This document shows positions 8,912 through 17,415 of a DNA stretch of 64,000 nt, piece by piece. Position 1 is the stretch's first letter. Every line of letters starts with the position of its first letter. The DNA comes from Pseudomonas fluorescens (GTDB taxonomy: Bacteria; Pseudomonadota; Gammaproteobacteria; Pseudomonadales; Pseudomonadaceae), in the NCBI RefSeq assembly GCF_004683905.1, contig NZ_CP038438.1, positions 186,001 to 250,000 of the forward strand, written 5' to 3'. The notes below the pieces were generated by a model. That model was not told where the DNA came from. It made no database searches and was given only the letters and a program-made list of their open reading frames with translations. Made by a program: the position numbers and the translations under genes.

Positions 8912-9879
8912 ATCTGCACGGTTGGTTGCCGATCCGGATCTGGCCGCTGGCGGGGCAGTGGCAAGTCGACTGGTGCTGGTTTGGTGAAACGCCACTGCAT
9001 CAGCCTTTTTTTCGTGACGCCGTCGAAGAGGCGCTGCGGTTACCGTTCAATCAGGCTTTTCGCCGGCAGACATCGCTGTCGGTGCTGACCGAGTGGCAAG
9101 CGCAAAGCCAGGGGTTGGCGCCGAGTGCCTTTATCCTGCACGCCTCGCGTTGCGGTTCGACGTTGATCAGCCAGATGCTCGCGCGGCTCGATGACCATAT
9201 TGTGGTCTCGGAGCCACCGCCGCTTGATGCGCTTTTGCGAGGTGAGCTGCCCGAAGTCGAGCGGCGTGCAGCGATCCGTGGATTGCTCTCGGCCTACGGT
9301 CAACGTCGACGCGGTGTCGAGCAGCGACTGGTGATCAAGCTCGACGCCTGGAACATCGGCGAGTGGCCGCTGTTGCAGGCATGCTTTCCCGATACGCCAT
9401 GGTTGTTCGTGTACCGCGATCCGCTGGAAATCGCCGTGTCGCACGTGCGCCGTCCGGGGATGCACATGGTGCCGGGGATGCTTGGGAACTGTGTGCTCGA
9501 CGATGGTTTGCCGTTTACCGGCAGTGAAGACTTCATCGCACGACGGCTTGGTCGCTTGCTGGCGTCGGCTTATCTGCACTGCCGTGAGGGTGATGGACTG
9601 CTGGTGAACTACAGCGAATTGCCCGAGGCCATGGCCGGCCGATTGGCGAATTTTTTCCGCTTGAATGCCGAGCAGCGGCAGCAGGTGTTGGCGGCGACGG
9701 TGCAGCACGCCAAGCAGCCGTTACAACGCTTTGTCGCCGATGGCGAAGACAAGCGCCGCGAGGCTTCGCCGTGGTTGCGCGAGCGGGTTCGGCAGTGTGC
9801 CCAGGATGCCTTTGTGAATCTTGAGTTGCTGCGATCTTTTGCTGTCAGGTTTTTCCCGACAGATCCGCCATCCCCTTGA
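8887..9879 (+). CDS. PAPS-dependent sulfotransferase family protein
   Basis: A 330-residue protein. The PAPS 5'-phosphosulfate loop is visible as [14 protein letters not shown] (residues 85-98) and the 3'-phosphate-binding segment as [14 protein letters not shown]. These fit the Sulfotransfer family that moves sulfate from PAPS to a hydroxyl group or tyrosine. No signal peptide or membrane segment is seen, so the enzyme should be cytoplasmic and act before export. The start overlaps the hydroxylase gene by 25 bp; a second ATG at 8899 would reduce this to 13 bp. The 3' end overlaps the convergent slipin gene by 35 bp, so no terminator fits between them. Gene order kinase-hydroxylase-sulfotransferase implies one pathway; the acceptor is unknown. 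Confidence 0.8.
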   Translation: MERTMERLNLHGWLPIRIWPLAGQWQVDWCWFGETPLHQPFFRDAVEEALRLPFNQAFRRQTSLSVLTEWQAQSQGLAPSAFILHASRCGSTLISQMLARLDDHIVVSEPPPLDALLRGELPEVERRAAIRGLLSAYGQRRRGVEQRLVIKLDAWNIGEWPLLQACFPDTPWLFVYRDPLEIAVSHVRRPGMHMVPGMLGNCVLDDGLPFTGSEDFIARRLGRLLASAYLHCREGDGLLVNYSELPEAMAGRLANFFRLNAEQRQQVLAATVQHAKQPLQRFVADGEDKRREASPWLRERVRQCAQDAFVNLELLRSFAVRFFPTDPPSP

Positions 9880-10603
9880 GCAACTCGATCGGCAACGGAA
9901 AGACAATCGTCGAGCTCTTGTCACCGGCAATCGAACTCAGCGTCTGCATGTAACGCAATTGCATGGCACCGGGCTGGCGGCCGAGCATTTCGGCGGCTTG
10001 CATGAGTTTTTCCGAGGCCTGCAGTTCGCCTTCGGCGTGGATCACCTTGGCCCGGCGTTCGCGTTCGGCTTCGGCCTGTTTGGCAATCGCACGCACCATC
10101 GATTCGTTGAGGTCGACGTGCTTGATCTCGACGTTGGCGACCTTGATGCCCCAGGCGTCGGTCTGGGCGTCGAGCACCTGCTGGATGTCGATGTTCAACT
10201 GCTCGCGTTCGGCCAGCAGTTCATCCAGCTCATGTTTGCCGAGCACCGCGCGCAGGGTGGTCTGCGCCAGTTGGCTGGTGGCCGAGAGAAAGTCTTCGAC
10301 CTGAATGATCGCCTTCTGCGGGTCGAGCACGCGGAAGTACAGCACCGCATTGACCTTCACCGAGACGTTGTCGCGGGTGATCACATCCTGTGGCGGCACG
10401 TCGAGGACCACGGTGCGCAGGTCGACCCTGACCATTTGCTGCACCACCGGAATCAGCAGGATCAGCCCCGGGCCCTTGACCTGCCAGAAGCGTCCGAGCT
10501 GGAACACCACGCCGCGCTCGTATTCACGCAGGATGCGGAAGGTCGACCCGGCGAGGGCGATCACCAACAGCAGCAGTGCAACGAAACCGATTTGCAGACC
10601 CAT
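9845..10603 (-). CDS. Slipin / SPFH (band 7) membrane protein
   Basis: A 252-residue stomatin-like protein: one N-terminal membrane helix ([15 protein letters not shown]), then the SPFH domain beginning [12 protein letters not shown] and including [15 protein letters not shown], and a helical C-terminus with a charged [22 protein letters not shown] coiled coil typical of oligomerising slipins. The ATG at 10603 has a GGAGA Shine-Dalgarno sequence; a GTG at 10609 is the alternative and overlaps the stop of nfeD. Slipins and NfeD proteins are usually encoded together and are thought to organise membrane microdomains and membrane protein quality control. The pair is transcribed away from yhe YbaK-type gene. 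Confidence 0.9.
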   Translation of the reverse strand: MGLQIGFVALLLLVIALAGSTFRILREYERGVVFQLGRFWQVKGPGLILLIPVVQQMVRVDLRTVVLDVPPQDVITRDNVSVKVNAVLYFRVLDPQKAIIQVEDFLSATSQLAQTTLRAVLGKHELDELLAEREQLNIDIQQVLDAQTDAWGIKVANVEIKHVDLNESMVRAIAKQAEAERERRAKVIHAEGELQASEKLMQAAEMLGRQPGAMQLRYMQTLSSIAGDKSSTIVFPLPIELLKGMADLSGKT

Positions 10604-10605
10604 GA

Positions 10606-11136
10606 TCACTCTCCGTGTCGCACCGCGTCAGTCGCGGCGACTTTCAGCAGTAAGCCTTTACGCCCGACCACGCGCACCGATTGCCCGGCGTGCAGCGGTG
10701 TCGTGCTGTGCACTTGCCAGTGTTCACCCTGCAATTGCACCCAGCCGTTATAGGCGTTTTCCGCTTGCACGGTGGTCACCGCCGTCACGCTGCCGACCAG
10801 CCCGGCATCGCCGCTGACGGCGTGGCGCGGGCGGGTTTTCAAGGCGCGGACGATCAATGCGATCAGCAGCAGAGCGCTGAGCAGGCCGAGGCCGATAATC
10901 ATCGGTACCGGCAAATCGGCATTGCTCAGAATCAGCGCGCCGATGACGAACATGATGATTCCGCCCAGGCCGATCACCCCGTAGTTGGGCAGCGCGGCTT
11001 CGGCAATCAGAAAGGCAATGCCAAGGGTGATCAGCCACAGGCCGAGCGGATTGACCGCCGTCAGCGGGATGTCAGCCGCGAGGGCTGAGCCGCTGGTCAG
11101 CAGTATCAGGAAAAACGTGCAACATCGGCTGTTCAC
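10606..11136 (-). CDS. Short NfeD-family membrane protein (no protease domain)
   Basis: A 176-residue protein. The signal peptide is followed by three or four hydrophobic helices ([40 protein letters not shown]) and a C-terminal OB-fold NfeD domain ([12 protein letters not shown] to [16 protein letters not shown]). The ClpP-like serine protease domain of full-length NfeD is absent. I chose the GTG at 11136 because GGAGG lies 5 bases upstream and the product starts with a clean signal peptide; an ATG at 11157 adds seven residues. It is translationally coupled to the downstream slipin gene. In known pairs NfeD binds the slipin through the OB domain. Confidence 0.83.
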   Translation of the reverse strand: MNSRCCTFFLILLTSGSALAADIPLTAVNPLGLWLITLGIAFLIAEAALPNYGVIGLGGIIMFVIGALILSNADLPVPMIIGLGLLSALLLIALIVRALKTRPRHAVSGDAGLVGSVTAVTTVQAENAYNGWVQLQGEHWQVHSTTPLHAGQSVRVVGRKGLLLKVAATDAVRHGE

Positions 11137-11311
11137 GTGACCCTCCGGGAGAGTCATGGGGGTGTTTCCTTAAGTCTAGTTGAGCCTGGCGCCGGATGAA
11201 TTTTGATCAATAAGCGGATGTGTCCAATGAGCGGATTTCCCTTCATCAGCAACTGGCCGAACTAGACTCAGCAGAACAGGCATAACGTTCAGCGGGACAC
11301 CGAGGTGCAGC

Positions 11312-11773
11312 ATGCGTATGGCAAAAAAAGTGCAGAGCAGCCTGAACCGGGCGCATTGCGAATATGACATCGTGGCCCACCGCCACTCGGCCAGCAGTCT
11401 GGAAACCGCACGGGTTTCCGGGGTGCCCGCCGAACGCGTGGCCAAGTCGGTCATTCTCGACGACCATCACGGGCATTACCTGATGGCCGTGCTGCCGGCC
11501 AGCCGGCATCTGGACTTGAGTAAAGTGCGCATTCGCGGCGCATGGCAGATCACCCGGGAGAGCAACCTGGCGCATATCTTCGATGACTGCGAACGCGGTG
11601 CGGTGCCGCCGCTCGGTGATTCCTACGGCCTGGACATGGTCATCGACCCGCTGCTGACCCGGCAGAAAGACATTTACCTGGAAGCCGGCAACCACAACTA
11701 CCTGCTGCACATGAGCATGCCCGAGTTTCTGAAAATGGTGCCGCATGCGCAGGTGCAGGAGTTGAGTCATTAG
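11312..11773 (+). CDS. YbaK/ProX-type aminoacyl-tRNA deacylase family protein
   Basis: A 153-residue protein covering the YbaK/aaRS-associated domain: YDIVAHRHSASSLETARVSGVP at the start, the catalytic-lysine region ERVAKSVILDD, then GRYL-like LMAVLPASRHLDL and the GAVPPLGDSYGLDMVID loop. Family members hydrolyse mischarged aminoacyl-tRNA such as Cys-tRNA(Pro) or Ala-tRNA(Pro). Which tRNA this one edits cannot be told from sequence. The gene stands alone, with GAGGTG just upstream of the start and a REP-type inverted repeat after it. Confidence 0.85.
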   Translation: MRMAKKVQSSLNRAHCEYDIVAHRHSASSLETARVSGVPAERVAKSVILDDHHGHYLMAVLPASRHLDLSKVRIRGAWQITRESNLAHIFDDCERGAVPPLGDSYGLDMVIDPLLTRQKDIYLEAGNHNYLLHMSMPEFLKMVPHAQVQELSH

Positions 11774-11798
11774 GTTTTGTGGTGTGGCCACTGACACC

Positions 11799-11863
11799 TT
11801 CGCGAGCAAGCCCGCTCCCACAGGTTGACCGCAATCCCCTGTGGGAGCGGGCTTGCTCGCGAA
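11799..11863. repeat. REP-type inverted repeat, family A
   Basis: Two inverted copies of a 24-25 base element (arms about 11799-11823 and 11838-11863) flank a short spacer. The core is TGTGGGAGCGGGCTTGCTCG. The same core recurs between many genes in this window. It lies between the YbaK-type and DUF2789 genes. Confidence 0.92.
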
Positions 11864-11900
11864 TAATCGCCCATCCACCGCATTCTTTAAGGAGTCCTCC

Positions 11901-12146
11901 ATGGAGCAGCCCACCCACAGCCTCCCATCCCTGTTCAAGCAACTGGGACTGGACAGCGACCCGACCGGCATCGAGCAATTCATCGCCACCCATTCACCAC
12001 TCAAACCCGAATTGCACCTCGCAGACGCGTTTTTCTGGAGCAAAAGCCAGGCGGATTTTTTGCGCGGCGAGATTCTTGATGATGCGGATTGGGCGGAGGT
12101 GGTGGATCAGTTGAATGTGTTGTTGCGCAAGGGGCGGGAGGGATAA
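11901..12146 (+). CDS. DUF2789 family protein
   Basis: An 81-residue protein matching the small DUF2789 family by length and by the pattern HSLPSLFKQLGLDSDPTGIEQFI, then LADAFFWSKSQADFLRGEILDDADWAEVVDQLN. The family is cytoplasmic, helical and of unknown function. The ATG is preceded by TAAGGAGTCCTCC, a strong ribosome-binding site. The open frame extends upstream to 11841 but that part is REP sequence. It is monocistronic, between a REP element and the MarR operon. Confidence 0.85.
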   Translation: MEQPTHSLPSLFKQLGLDSDPTGIEQFIATHSPLKPELHLADAFFWSKSQADFLRGEILDDADWAEVVDQLNVLLRKGREG

Positions 12147-12248
12147 CCATTATTTTGCGAACGGCCACATCTGTTTACGGTGCGCACGACCAGCGGGCAG
12201 ATTTGTTTCAAAACTTGACTGAAATTCCCTGCCAATGCGATATTGATA

Positions 12249-12262
12249 GTTAGCAAACTAAC
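12249..12262. promoter_or_regulatory. Palindromic operator candidate for the MarR regulator
   Basis: Perfect inverted repeat GTTAG-CAAA-CTAAC located 3 bases before the marR ATG. MarR proteins commonly bind short palindromes over their own promoters, so autorepression of the efflux operon is likely. A TTGACT-like -35 element lies just upstream near 12213. Confidence 0.6.
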
Positions 12263-12265
12263 AGT

Positions 12266-12733
12266 ATGCATTTTCCCGTGGCGAATTCCCTCGACGCTCT
12301 CCAGATGAACATCAGCAGTGCCATGGTGGTGGCCGCCAGGCATTGGCGGAAGATCTGCCAGACCACGCTGGTCAACTATGGCATCTCCGAAGCCTGCGCC
12401 GTGCCGTTGCTGATGATCGGGCGGTTGGGCGAGGGTGTGCGTCAGGTGCAGGTGGCACAGGCGGCCGGGATGGAGAGTCCGTCGCTGGTGCGCCTGCTCG
12501 ATCAGTTGTGCCACGCCGGCTATGTCTGCCGCACCGAAGATGCGCAGGATCGCCGGGCCAAGTGCCTGAGCCTGACCGACACCGGCCGTGAACTGGTGCA
12601 AGCGGTGGAGATCGAACTGGTGCGTCTGCGTCATGAAGTGCTCGAAGGCATCGACCAGAGTGATCTGGAAGCTACGCTTCGGGTACTGCGAGCTTTTGAG
12701 GCGGCCAATCCGCCTGTGGTGATCAATTCTTGA
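12266..12733 (+). CDS. MarR-family transcriptional regulator
   Basis: A 155-residue winged-helix regulator: the recognition-helix region VRQVQVAQAAGMESPSLVRLLDQL is followed by the wing GYVCRTEDAQDRRAKCLSLTDTG, the standard MarR signature. It is the first gene of an efflux operon and its stop overlaps the TTG start of the FUSC gene. MarR repressors of such operons usually respond to aromatic acids or other phenolic ligands; the ligand here is unknown. The palindrome at 12249-12262 is its probable operator. Confidence 0.9.
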   Translation: MHFPVANSLDALQMNISSAMVVAARHWRKICQTTLVNYGISEACAVPLLMIGRLGEGVRQVQVAQAAGMESPSLVRLLDQLCHAGYVCRTEDAQDRRAKCLSLTDTGRELVQAVEIELVRLRHEVLEGIDQSDLEATLRVLRAFEAANPPVVINS

Positions 12734-14793
12734 ACGGTTTTTTCTCTGGCATTCCTCCGGCCCGGGACTGGTTCTACGGGGTCCGTACCTTTGCAGCGTC
12801 GATGATCGCGCTGTACATCGCCTTGCTCATGCAAATGCCGCGTCCGTATTGGGCGATGGCCACGGTGTATATCGTCTCCAGCCCGTTTCTCGGGCCGACC
12901 AGTTCCAAGGCGCTGTACCGCGCCATCGGTACCTTTCTCGGGGCGGCGGCGGCGGTGCTGTTCGTGCCGATGTTCGTGCAGAGTCCGTACGTGTTGGTGG
13001 TGGTGATTGCCTTGTGGACGGGGATTTTGCTGTTCCTGTCGCTGCACCTGCGTACCGCCAATAACTACGCGCTGATGCTGGCCGGCTACACCCTGCCGCT
13101 GATCGCCTTGCCGACCGTGGATAACCCGCTGGCGGTGTGGGACGTGGCGGAAGCGCGCACCGAAGAGATTTTTCTCGGCATCGCTGTGGCGGCGGTGGTC
13201 GGCGCGATGTTCTGGCCGCGTCGCTTGGCGCCGGTGTTCAACGACGCGGTGGGCAAGTGGTTCGCTGACGCCACCACCTACAGCCTGAAGTTTCTCAGCC
13301 GCGACGTGCAGCCGGAACAGATCGCCGCGCTGCGCATGGCCATGGTCGCCAATTTCAACAGCCTCGAATTGATGATCGGCCAGTTGCCCCACGAAGGCGC
13401 TCGACCGCAAACCGTGCGCAACACCAAGGAGCTGCGCGGGCGGATGATCCACCTGTTGCCGGTGATCGACGCGCTGGAAGACTCGCTCTACGCGCTTGAA
13501 CGGCGCACACCGGAACTGGTGGAAAAGTTTGCCCCGCTGTTGACCGCGACCCAGCAATGGCTCGGCCATAACGACGCCGATCTCGAACGGTGGCAGGCGC
13601 TCAAGGATCAACTCCAGGCCCTGCAGCCAAGCTGCGAGGCGCTGGAAGATCGCAAGCAATTGCTGTTCTCCAACGCGATTTATCGCCTCGGCGAATTCAT
13701 CGATCTGTGGCAGGACTGCCGCAGTTTGCAGGACGCGATTCTCTGCGAGCGCCAGGACAGCTGGCGCGCGGTGTACCGGCACTGGCGCCTCGGGCGGCTG
13801 ACGCCATTTCTCGACCGCGGGATGATGCTGTATTCGGTGGCCTCGACCGTTCTGGCGATCATCGTCGCTTCGGTGCTGTGGATTCTGCTCGGCTGGCCGG
13901 ACGGTGGCAGTGCGGTGATTCTGGCGGCGGTAGCGTGCAGTTTCTTCGCCCCGATGGACGACCCGGCACCGCAGATCTACCGGTTCTTTTTCTGGACCGG
14001 GATGTCGGTGCTGTTCGCCAGTCTCTATCTGTTTCTGATTCTGCCGAACCTGCACGATTTCCCGATGCTGGTACTGGCGTTTGCGGTTCCGTTCATCTGC
14101 GTCGGCACCCTGACGGTGCAGCCACGCTTCTTCCTCGGCATGCTCCTGACGCTGGTCAACACCTCGTCGTTCATCAGCATTCAGGGCGCGTACGACGCGG
14201 ACTTTTTCGCCTTTGTGAACTCCAACCTGGCCGGCCCTCTGGGCCTGTTGTTCGCGTTCATCTGGACCCTGATCGCCCGCCCGTTCGGCGTCGAGCTGGC
14301 CGCCAAACGTCTGACCCGCTTCAGCTGGAAAGACATCGTGCGCATGACCGAGCCGGCCAACCTTGCCGAACACCGGCATCTGGGCGTGCAGTTGCTCGAT
14401 CGTCTGATGCAGCACTTGCCGCGTCTGGCCATGACCGGCCAAGACACCGGGATTGCCATGCGTGAAGTGCGCGTCGGCCTGAACCTGCTCGATCTGCTGG
14501 CTTACACGCCACGTGTCAGCGGCGCGCCGAAGGCCCTGCTGCAGCAAGTGGTGGCTGAGGTCGGCGAGTATTTCCGCGCGTGTCTGAAGGCCGGCGAACG
14601 CTTGCCTGCGCCGAGTCCCTTATTGATGACCATGGACCGTGCGCGCCGCGCGCTCAAAGGCCACGGCGACGAAGAAACCCGGCTAAACCTGTTGCATGCC
14701 TTGAGCGGTTTGCGCCTGGCGCTGCTGCCCGGCGTGGAATTCGTCAGCACCAGCGATGCCGAAGAACCGCTGCCCGATGGAGCGCCCCTATGA
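12730..14793 (+). CDS. FUSC / aromatic acid exporter inner-membrane protein (AaeB-like)
   Basis: A 687-residue inner-membrane protein with two blocks of membrane helices: residues about 15-170 (TFAASMIALYIALLMQMPRPYWAMATV) and 370-520 (VLAIIVASVLWILLGWPDGGSAVILAAVACSFFAPMDDPAP), separated by cytoplasmic helical domains. This is the FUSC/PET architecture of AaeB, the p-hydroxybenzoate efflux pump component. The start is a TTG overlapping the marR stop (TTGA); the first in-frame ATG (12802) would remove part of the first helix. It overlaps the DUF1656 gene by 4 bp. With the HlyD and outer-membrane factor genes downstream it should form a tripartite exporter. Confidence 0.88.
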   Translation: MNGFFSGIPPARDWFYGVRTFAASMIALYIALLMQMPRPYWAMATVYIVSSPFLGPTSSKALYRAIGTFLGAAAAVLFVPMFVQSPYVLVVVIALWTGILLFLSLHLRTANNYALMLAGYTLPLIALPTVDNPLAVWDVAEARTEEIFLGIAVAAVVGAMFWPRRLAPVFNDAVGKWFADATTYSLKFLSRDVQPEQIAALRMAMVANFNSLELMIGQLPHEGARPQTVRNTKELRGRMIHLLPVIDALEDSLYALERRTPELVEKFAPLLTATQQWLGHNDADLERWQALKDQLQALQPSCEALEDRKQLLFSNAIYRLGEFIDLWQDCRSLQDAILCERQDSWRAVYRHWRLGRLTPFLDRGMMLYSVASTVLAIIVASVLWILLGWPDGGSAVILAAVACSFFAPMDDPAPQIYRFFFWTGMSVLFASLYLFLILPNLHDFPMLVLAFAVPFICVGTLTVQPRFFLGMLLTLVNTSSFISIQGAYDADFFAFVNSNLAGPLGLLFAFIWTLIARPFGVELAAKRLTRFSWKDIVRMTEPANLAEHRHLGVQLLDRLMQHLPRLAMTGQDTGIAMREVRVGLNLLDLLAYTPRVSGAPKALLQQVVAEVGEYFRACLKAGERLPAPSPLLMTMDRARRALKGHGDEETRLNLLHALSGLRLALLPGVEFVSTSDAEEPLPDGAPL

Positions 14794-14999
14794 TTGGTGA
14801 TCTGGATATCAGCGGGATTTTCCTGCCGACCCTGCTGGTGTTGATGGGCATCACCTATGTGTTGTTTCTGCTGGTGCATGGCGTGCTCACGCGCCTGCAC
14901 TTTTACCGTCTGGTCTGGCACCGGGCATTGTTCAACGTGGCCCTCTACGCCGTGATGCTGTACGGCGTGGACTCACTCAGTCGATACCTGATGACATGA
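14790..14999 (+). CDS. DUF1656 small membrane protein (AaeX-like)
   Basis: A 69-residue protein with two membrane helices (FLPTLLVLMGITYVLFLLVHGVL and ALFNVALYAVMLYGVDSL). It matches DUF1656, the AaeX-type small subunit nearly always found between the FUSC and HlyD genes. It overlaps both neighbours by 4 bp, so the three are translationally coupled. Its role in the pump is not established. Confidence 0.88.
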   Translation: MIGDLDISGIFLPTLLVLMGITYVLFLLVHGVLTRLHFYRLVWHRALFNVALYAVMLYGVDSLSRYLMT

Positions 15000-15883
15000 A
15001 AAAACCGTTTCTGACTATCGGTCGCGTGGTACTGACCCTGCTGATCGTGACTTTTGCCGTTGTCCTCGTCTGGCGCATGGTGATGTATTACATGTTCGCG
15101 CCGTGGACCCGTGACGGCCACATCCGTGCCGACATCATCCAGATCGCTCCGGACGTGTCCGGGCTGATCCAGCAGGTCGAGGTCAAGGACAACCAGTTGA
15201 TCAAGCGCGGTCAAGTGCTGTTCAGCATCGATCAGGACCGCTTCAAACTGGCCCTGCGTCAGGCTAAAGCGGCGGTTGCCGATCGCGAGGAAACCCTGGC
15301 TCAAGCCCAGCGCGAAGCCAAGCGTAACCGTGGCTTGGGCAATCTGGTGCCGGCCGAACAGCTGGAAGAAAGCCAGTCGAAAGTCGCCCGGGCGCAATCG
15401 GCGCTGGCCGAAGCGCTGGTGACGGTGGACAGCGCGCAGCTCAACCTCGACCGTTCGGTGATCCGCAGCCCGGTGGACGGCTACGTCAACGACCGCGCGC
15501 CGCGTGTGCAGGAATTCGTCACCGCCGGGCGTCCGGTGTTGTCGGTGGTCGACAGCAACTCGTTCCACATCGACGGCTATTTCGAAGAAACCAAACTCGA
15601 CGGCATTCATGTCGGGCAGTCGGTGGATATCCGCGTGATCGGCGACAAAGCCAAGCTGCGCGGGCATGTTGAAAGCATTGTCGCCGGTATCGAAGACCGC
15701 GACCGCACCAGCGGCAACAACCTGCTGCCCAACGTCAACCCGGCGTTCAGCTGGGTGCGCCTGGCACAACGGATTCCGGTGCGTATCGCTTTTGACGAAG
15801 TGCCGGAAGACTTCCGCATGATCGCCGGGCGGACCGCCACCGTGTCGATCATCGACGACAAAACACAGGAGCCCGCGCAATGA
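14996..15883 (+). CDS. HlyD-family periplasmic adaptor of efflux pump (AaeA-like)
   Basis: A 295-residue membrane-fusion protein: an N-terminal anchor helix (VVLTLLIVTFAVVLVWRMV), the biotinyl-lipoyl half-motif APDVSGLIQQVEVKDNQLIKRGQVLFSIDQDRF, a helical hairpin (residues 90-150), the second lipoyl half SPVDGYVNDRAPRVQEFV, and a beta-barrel domain. It links the FUSC inner-membrane pump to the outer-membrane factor encoded next. Its start overlaps the DUF1656 stop, and its stop overlaps the next start. Confidence 0.9.
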   Translation: MKKPFLTIGRVVLTLLIVTFAVVLVWRMVMYYMFAPWTRDGHIRADIIQIAPDVSGLIQQVEVKDNQLIKRGQVLFSIDQDRFKLALRQAKAAVADREETLAQAQREAKRNRGLGNLVPAEQLEESQSKVARAQSALAEALVTVDSAQLNLDRSVIRSPVDGYVNDRAPRVQEFVTAGRPVLSVVDSNSFHIDGYFEETKLDGIHVGQSVDIRVIGDKAKLRGHVESIVAGIEDRDRTSGNNLLPNVNPAFSWVRLAQRIPVRIAFDEVPEDFRMIAGRTATVSIIDDKTQEPAQ

Positions 15884-17322
15884 ACAAGGCCCTGATGATC
15901 GCCGGGTTGGGCGTGATGCTCTCGGCCTGTCAGATGGTCGGGCCGGACTATCACCTGCCCGCTGACGCGGCGGTACAGCGCAAGGACTTTCAGGGCGAAC
16001 TGGCGGTGGAGGGCAAACCGGTGGTGTCAGCGCCGGTGCCGGCGGATTGGTGGCGGCTGTATAAGGACCCGCGTCTGGATCAACTGGTGCAGCAGGCCAT
16101 GGCGTCCAACACGGATTTGCGCGTAGCGGCGGCGAACCTTCAACGGGCTCGCGCGCAAGTCGATGAGGCCGAAGCGGCGGGTGGCTGGAGCGCAGGCGTA
16201 AAGATGGGCGCCCAGCGTTTGCAGGAATCCGGTCAGGCGTTCTTGCTGCCGGAAAAAGTCCCGGTCGACAACGTCGGCGATATTGGCATCAGCGCGTCTT
16301 ATCAGTTCGATCTGTGGGGCACCCTGCAACGCGGTATCGAAGGCGCGAAGGCTAACGCCGATGCGACTCAAGCAGCGGCTGACACCGCACGCATCACTTT
16401 GGTGGCCGATGTGGTTCGCGCCTACACCCAAGTGTGCGCGGCCAACGAAGAGCGGGAAATTGCCCAGCATTCCCTCGATCTGCAATCGCAGAGCACCACG
16501 CTGATCCAGCGCCTGCGCGATGCCGGGCGTGGTGATGAGACCCAAGTCACCCGTTCGCAAACCCAATTCAAGTCGTTGCGCGCCGACCTGCCGCGCTATG
16601 AGGCAGCGCGTCAGGCCGGGTTGTTCCGCCTGTCGATGCTGCTGGCCAAACCGGTCGAGCAATTGCCGGCCGGTACCGCCACTTGTGCCGAACTGCCGAA
16701 AATTGCCCAACTGGTGCCGGTGGGCGACGGTGCGGCGCTGCTCGAGCGTCGTCCCGATATCCGTCAGGCGGAACGTCGCTTGGCGGCCTCGACAGCGGGC
16801 ATCGGCGTCGCCACGGGCGAGCTGTATCCGGACATCAGCATCGGCGCGACCATCGGCACCGTCGGTCTTATTGACGACTTGGGCGATCCGTCGACCAACC
16901 ACTGGGGCTTCGGCCCGTCGTTGAGTTGGAAGGTGCCGACCAACGGCGCCCGTGCGCGGATCCGTGAAGCCGAGGCCAACACCCAGGCCGCACTGGCGCA
17001 TTTCGACGGCGTGGTGCTCAACGCCATCCGCGAAACCCAGACCGGTCTGGCCCAATACAGCGCGCTGCTGCAACGCCGCGACGCCCTGGCCGATGCCGAG
17101 CAGTCGGCGAAACTGGCGGCGGACCAGACCCACCGCTTCTTCCAGGCCGGGCGCGAGTCGTTCCTCGCCGACCTGCAGGCGACCCGCACCTACACCGACG
17201 TCACCGCGCAACTGGCCGCCGCCAACACCCAGGTCGCCATGAGCCAGATCGATTTGTTCCTCGCCCTCGGTGGCGGTTGGGAAAGCGGACGAACGCAAGC
17301 CTCGAGCGCCAGCAAACCCTGA
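15880..17322 (+). CDS. Outer-membrane efflux lipoprotein, NodT family
   Basis: A 480-residue outer-membrane factor. The signal MNKALMIAGLGVMLSAC has a lipobox with Cys17, followed by the family motif MVGPDYHLP. Two OEP repeats follow, including DWWRLYKDPRLDQLVQQAMASN and ASYQFDLWGTLQRGIEGAKA. The family forms trimeric TolC-like channels for RND, FUSC or MFS pumps. This is the last gene of the marR-FUSC-DUF1656-HlyD operon and is probably the dedicated exit duct of that pump. Confidence 0.9.
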   Translation: MNKALMIAGLGVMLSACQMVGPDYHLPADAAVQRKDFQGELAVEGKPVVSAPVPADWWRLYKDPRLDQLVQQAMASNTDLRVAAANLQRARAQVDEAEAAGGWSAGVKMGAQRLQESGQAFLLPEKVPVDNVGDIGISASYQFDLWGTLQRGIEGAKANADATQAAADTARITLVADVVRAYTQVCAANEEREIAQHSLDLQSQSTTLIQRLRDAGRGDETQVTRSQTQFKSLRADLPRYEAARQAGLFRLSMLLAKPVEQLPAGTATCAELPKIAQLVPVGDGAALLERRPDIRQAERRLAASTAGIGVATGELYPDISIGATIGTVGLIDDLGDPSTNHWGFGPSLSWKVPTNGARARIREAEANTQAALAHFDGVVLNAIRETQTGLAQYSALLQRRDALADAEQSAKLAADQTHRFFQAGRESFLADLQATRTYTDVTAQLAAANTQVAMSQIDLFLALGGGWESGRTQASSASKP

Positions 17323-17348
17323 AGCCGTTGCTATGCTTTGAAGTGTTG

Positions 17349-17375
17349 AAGGGGTGCCACGTGCAACGCACCCTT
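17349..17375 (+). terminator. Weak hairpin after the efflux operon
   Basis: Imperfect stem with arms AAGGGGTGC and GCACCCTT after the outer-membrane factor gene. It has only a short T run, so it is at best a weak terminator. Confidence 0.35.
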
Positions 17376-17415
17376 TCAGCGCACATTGCTAGCGCTGGTC
17401 TAGGGGAAACCAATA

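Noticed and set aside
12631..14547. 638-residue minus-strand frame opposite the FUSC gene
   Set aside because: It has no recognisable domain or signal and is a shadow of the GC-rich coding strand.
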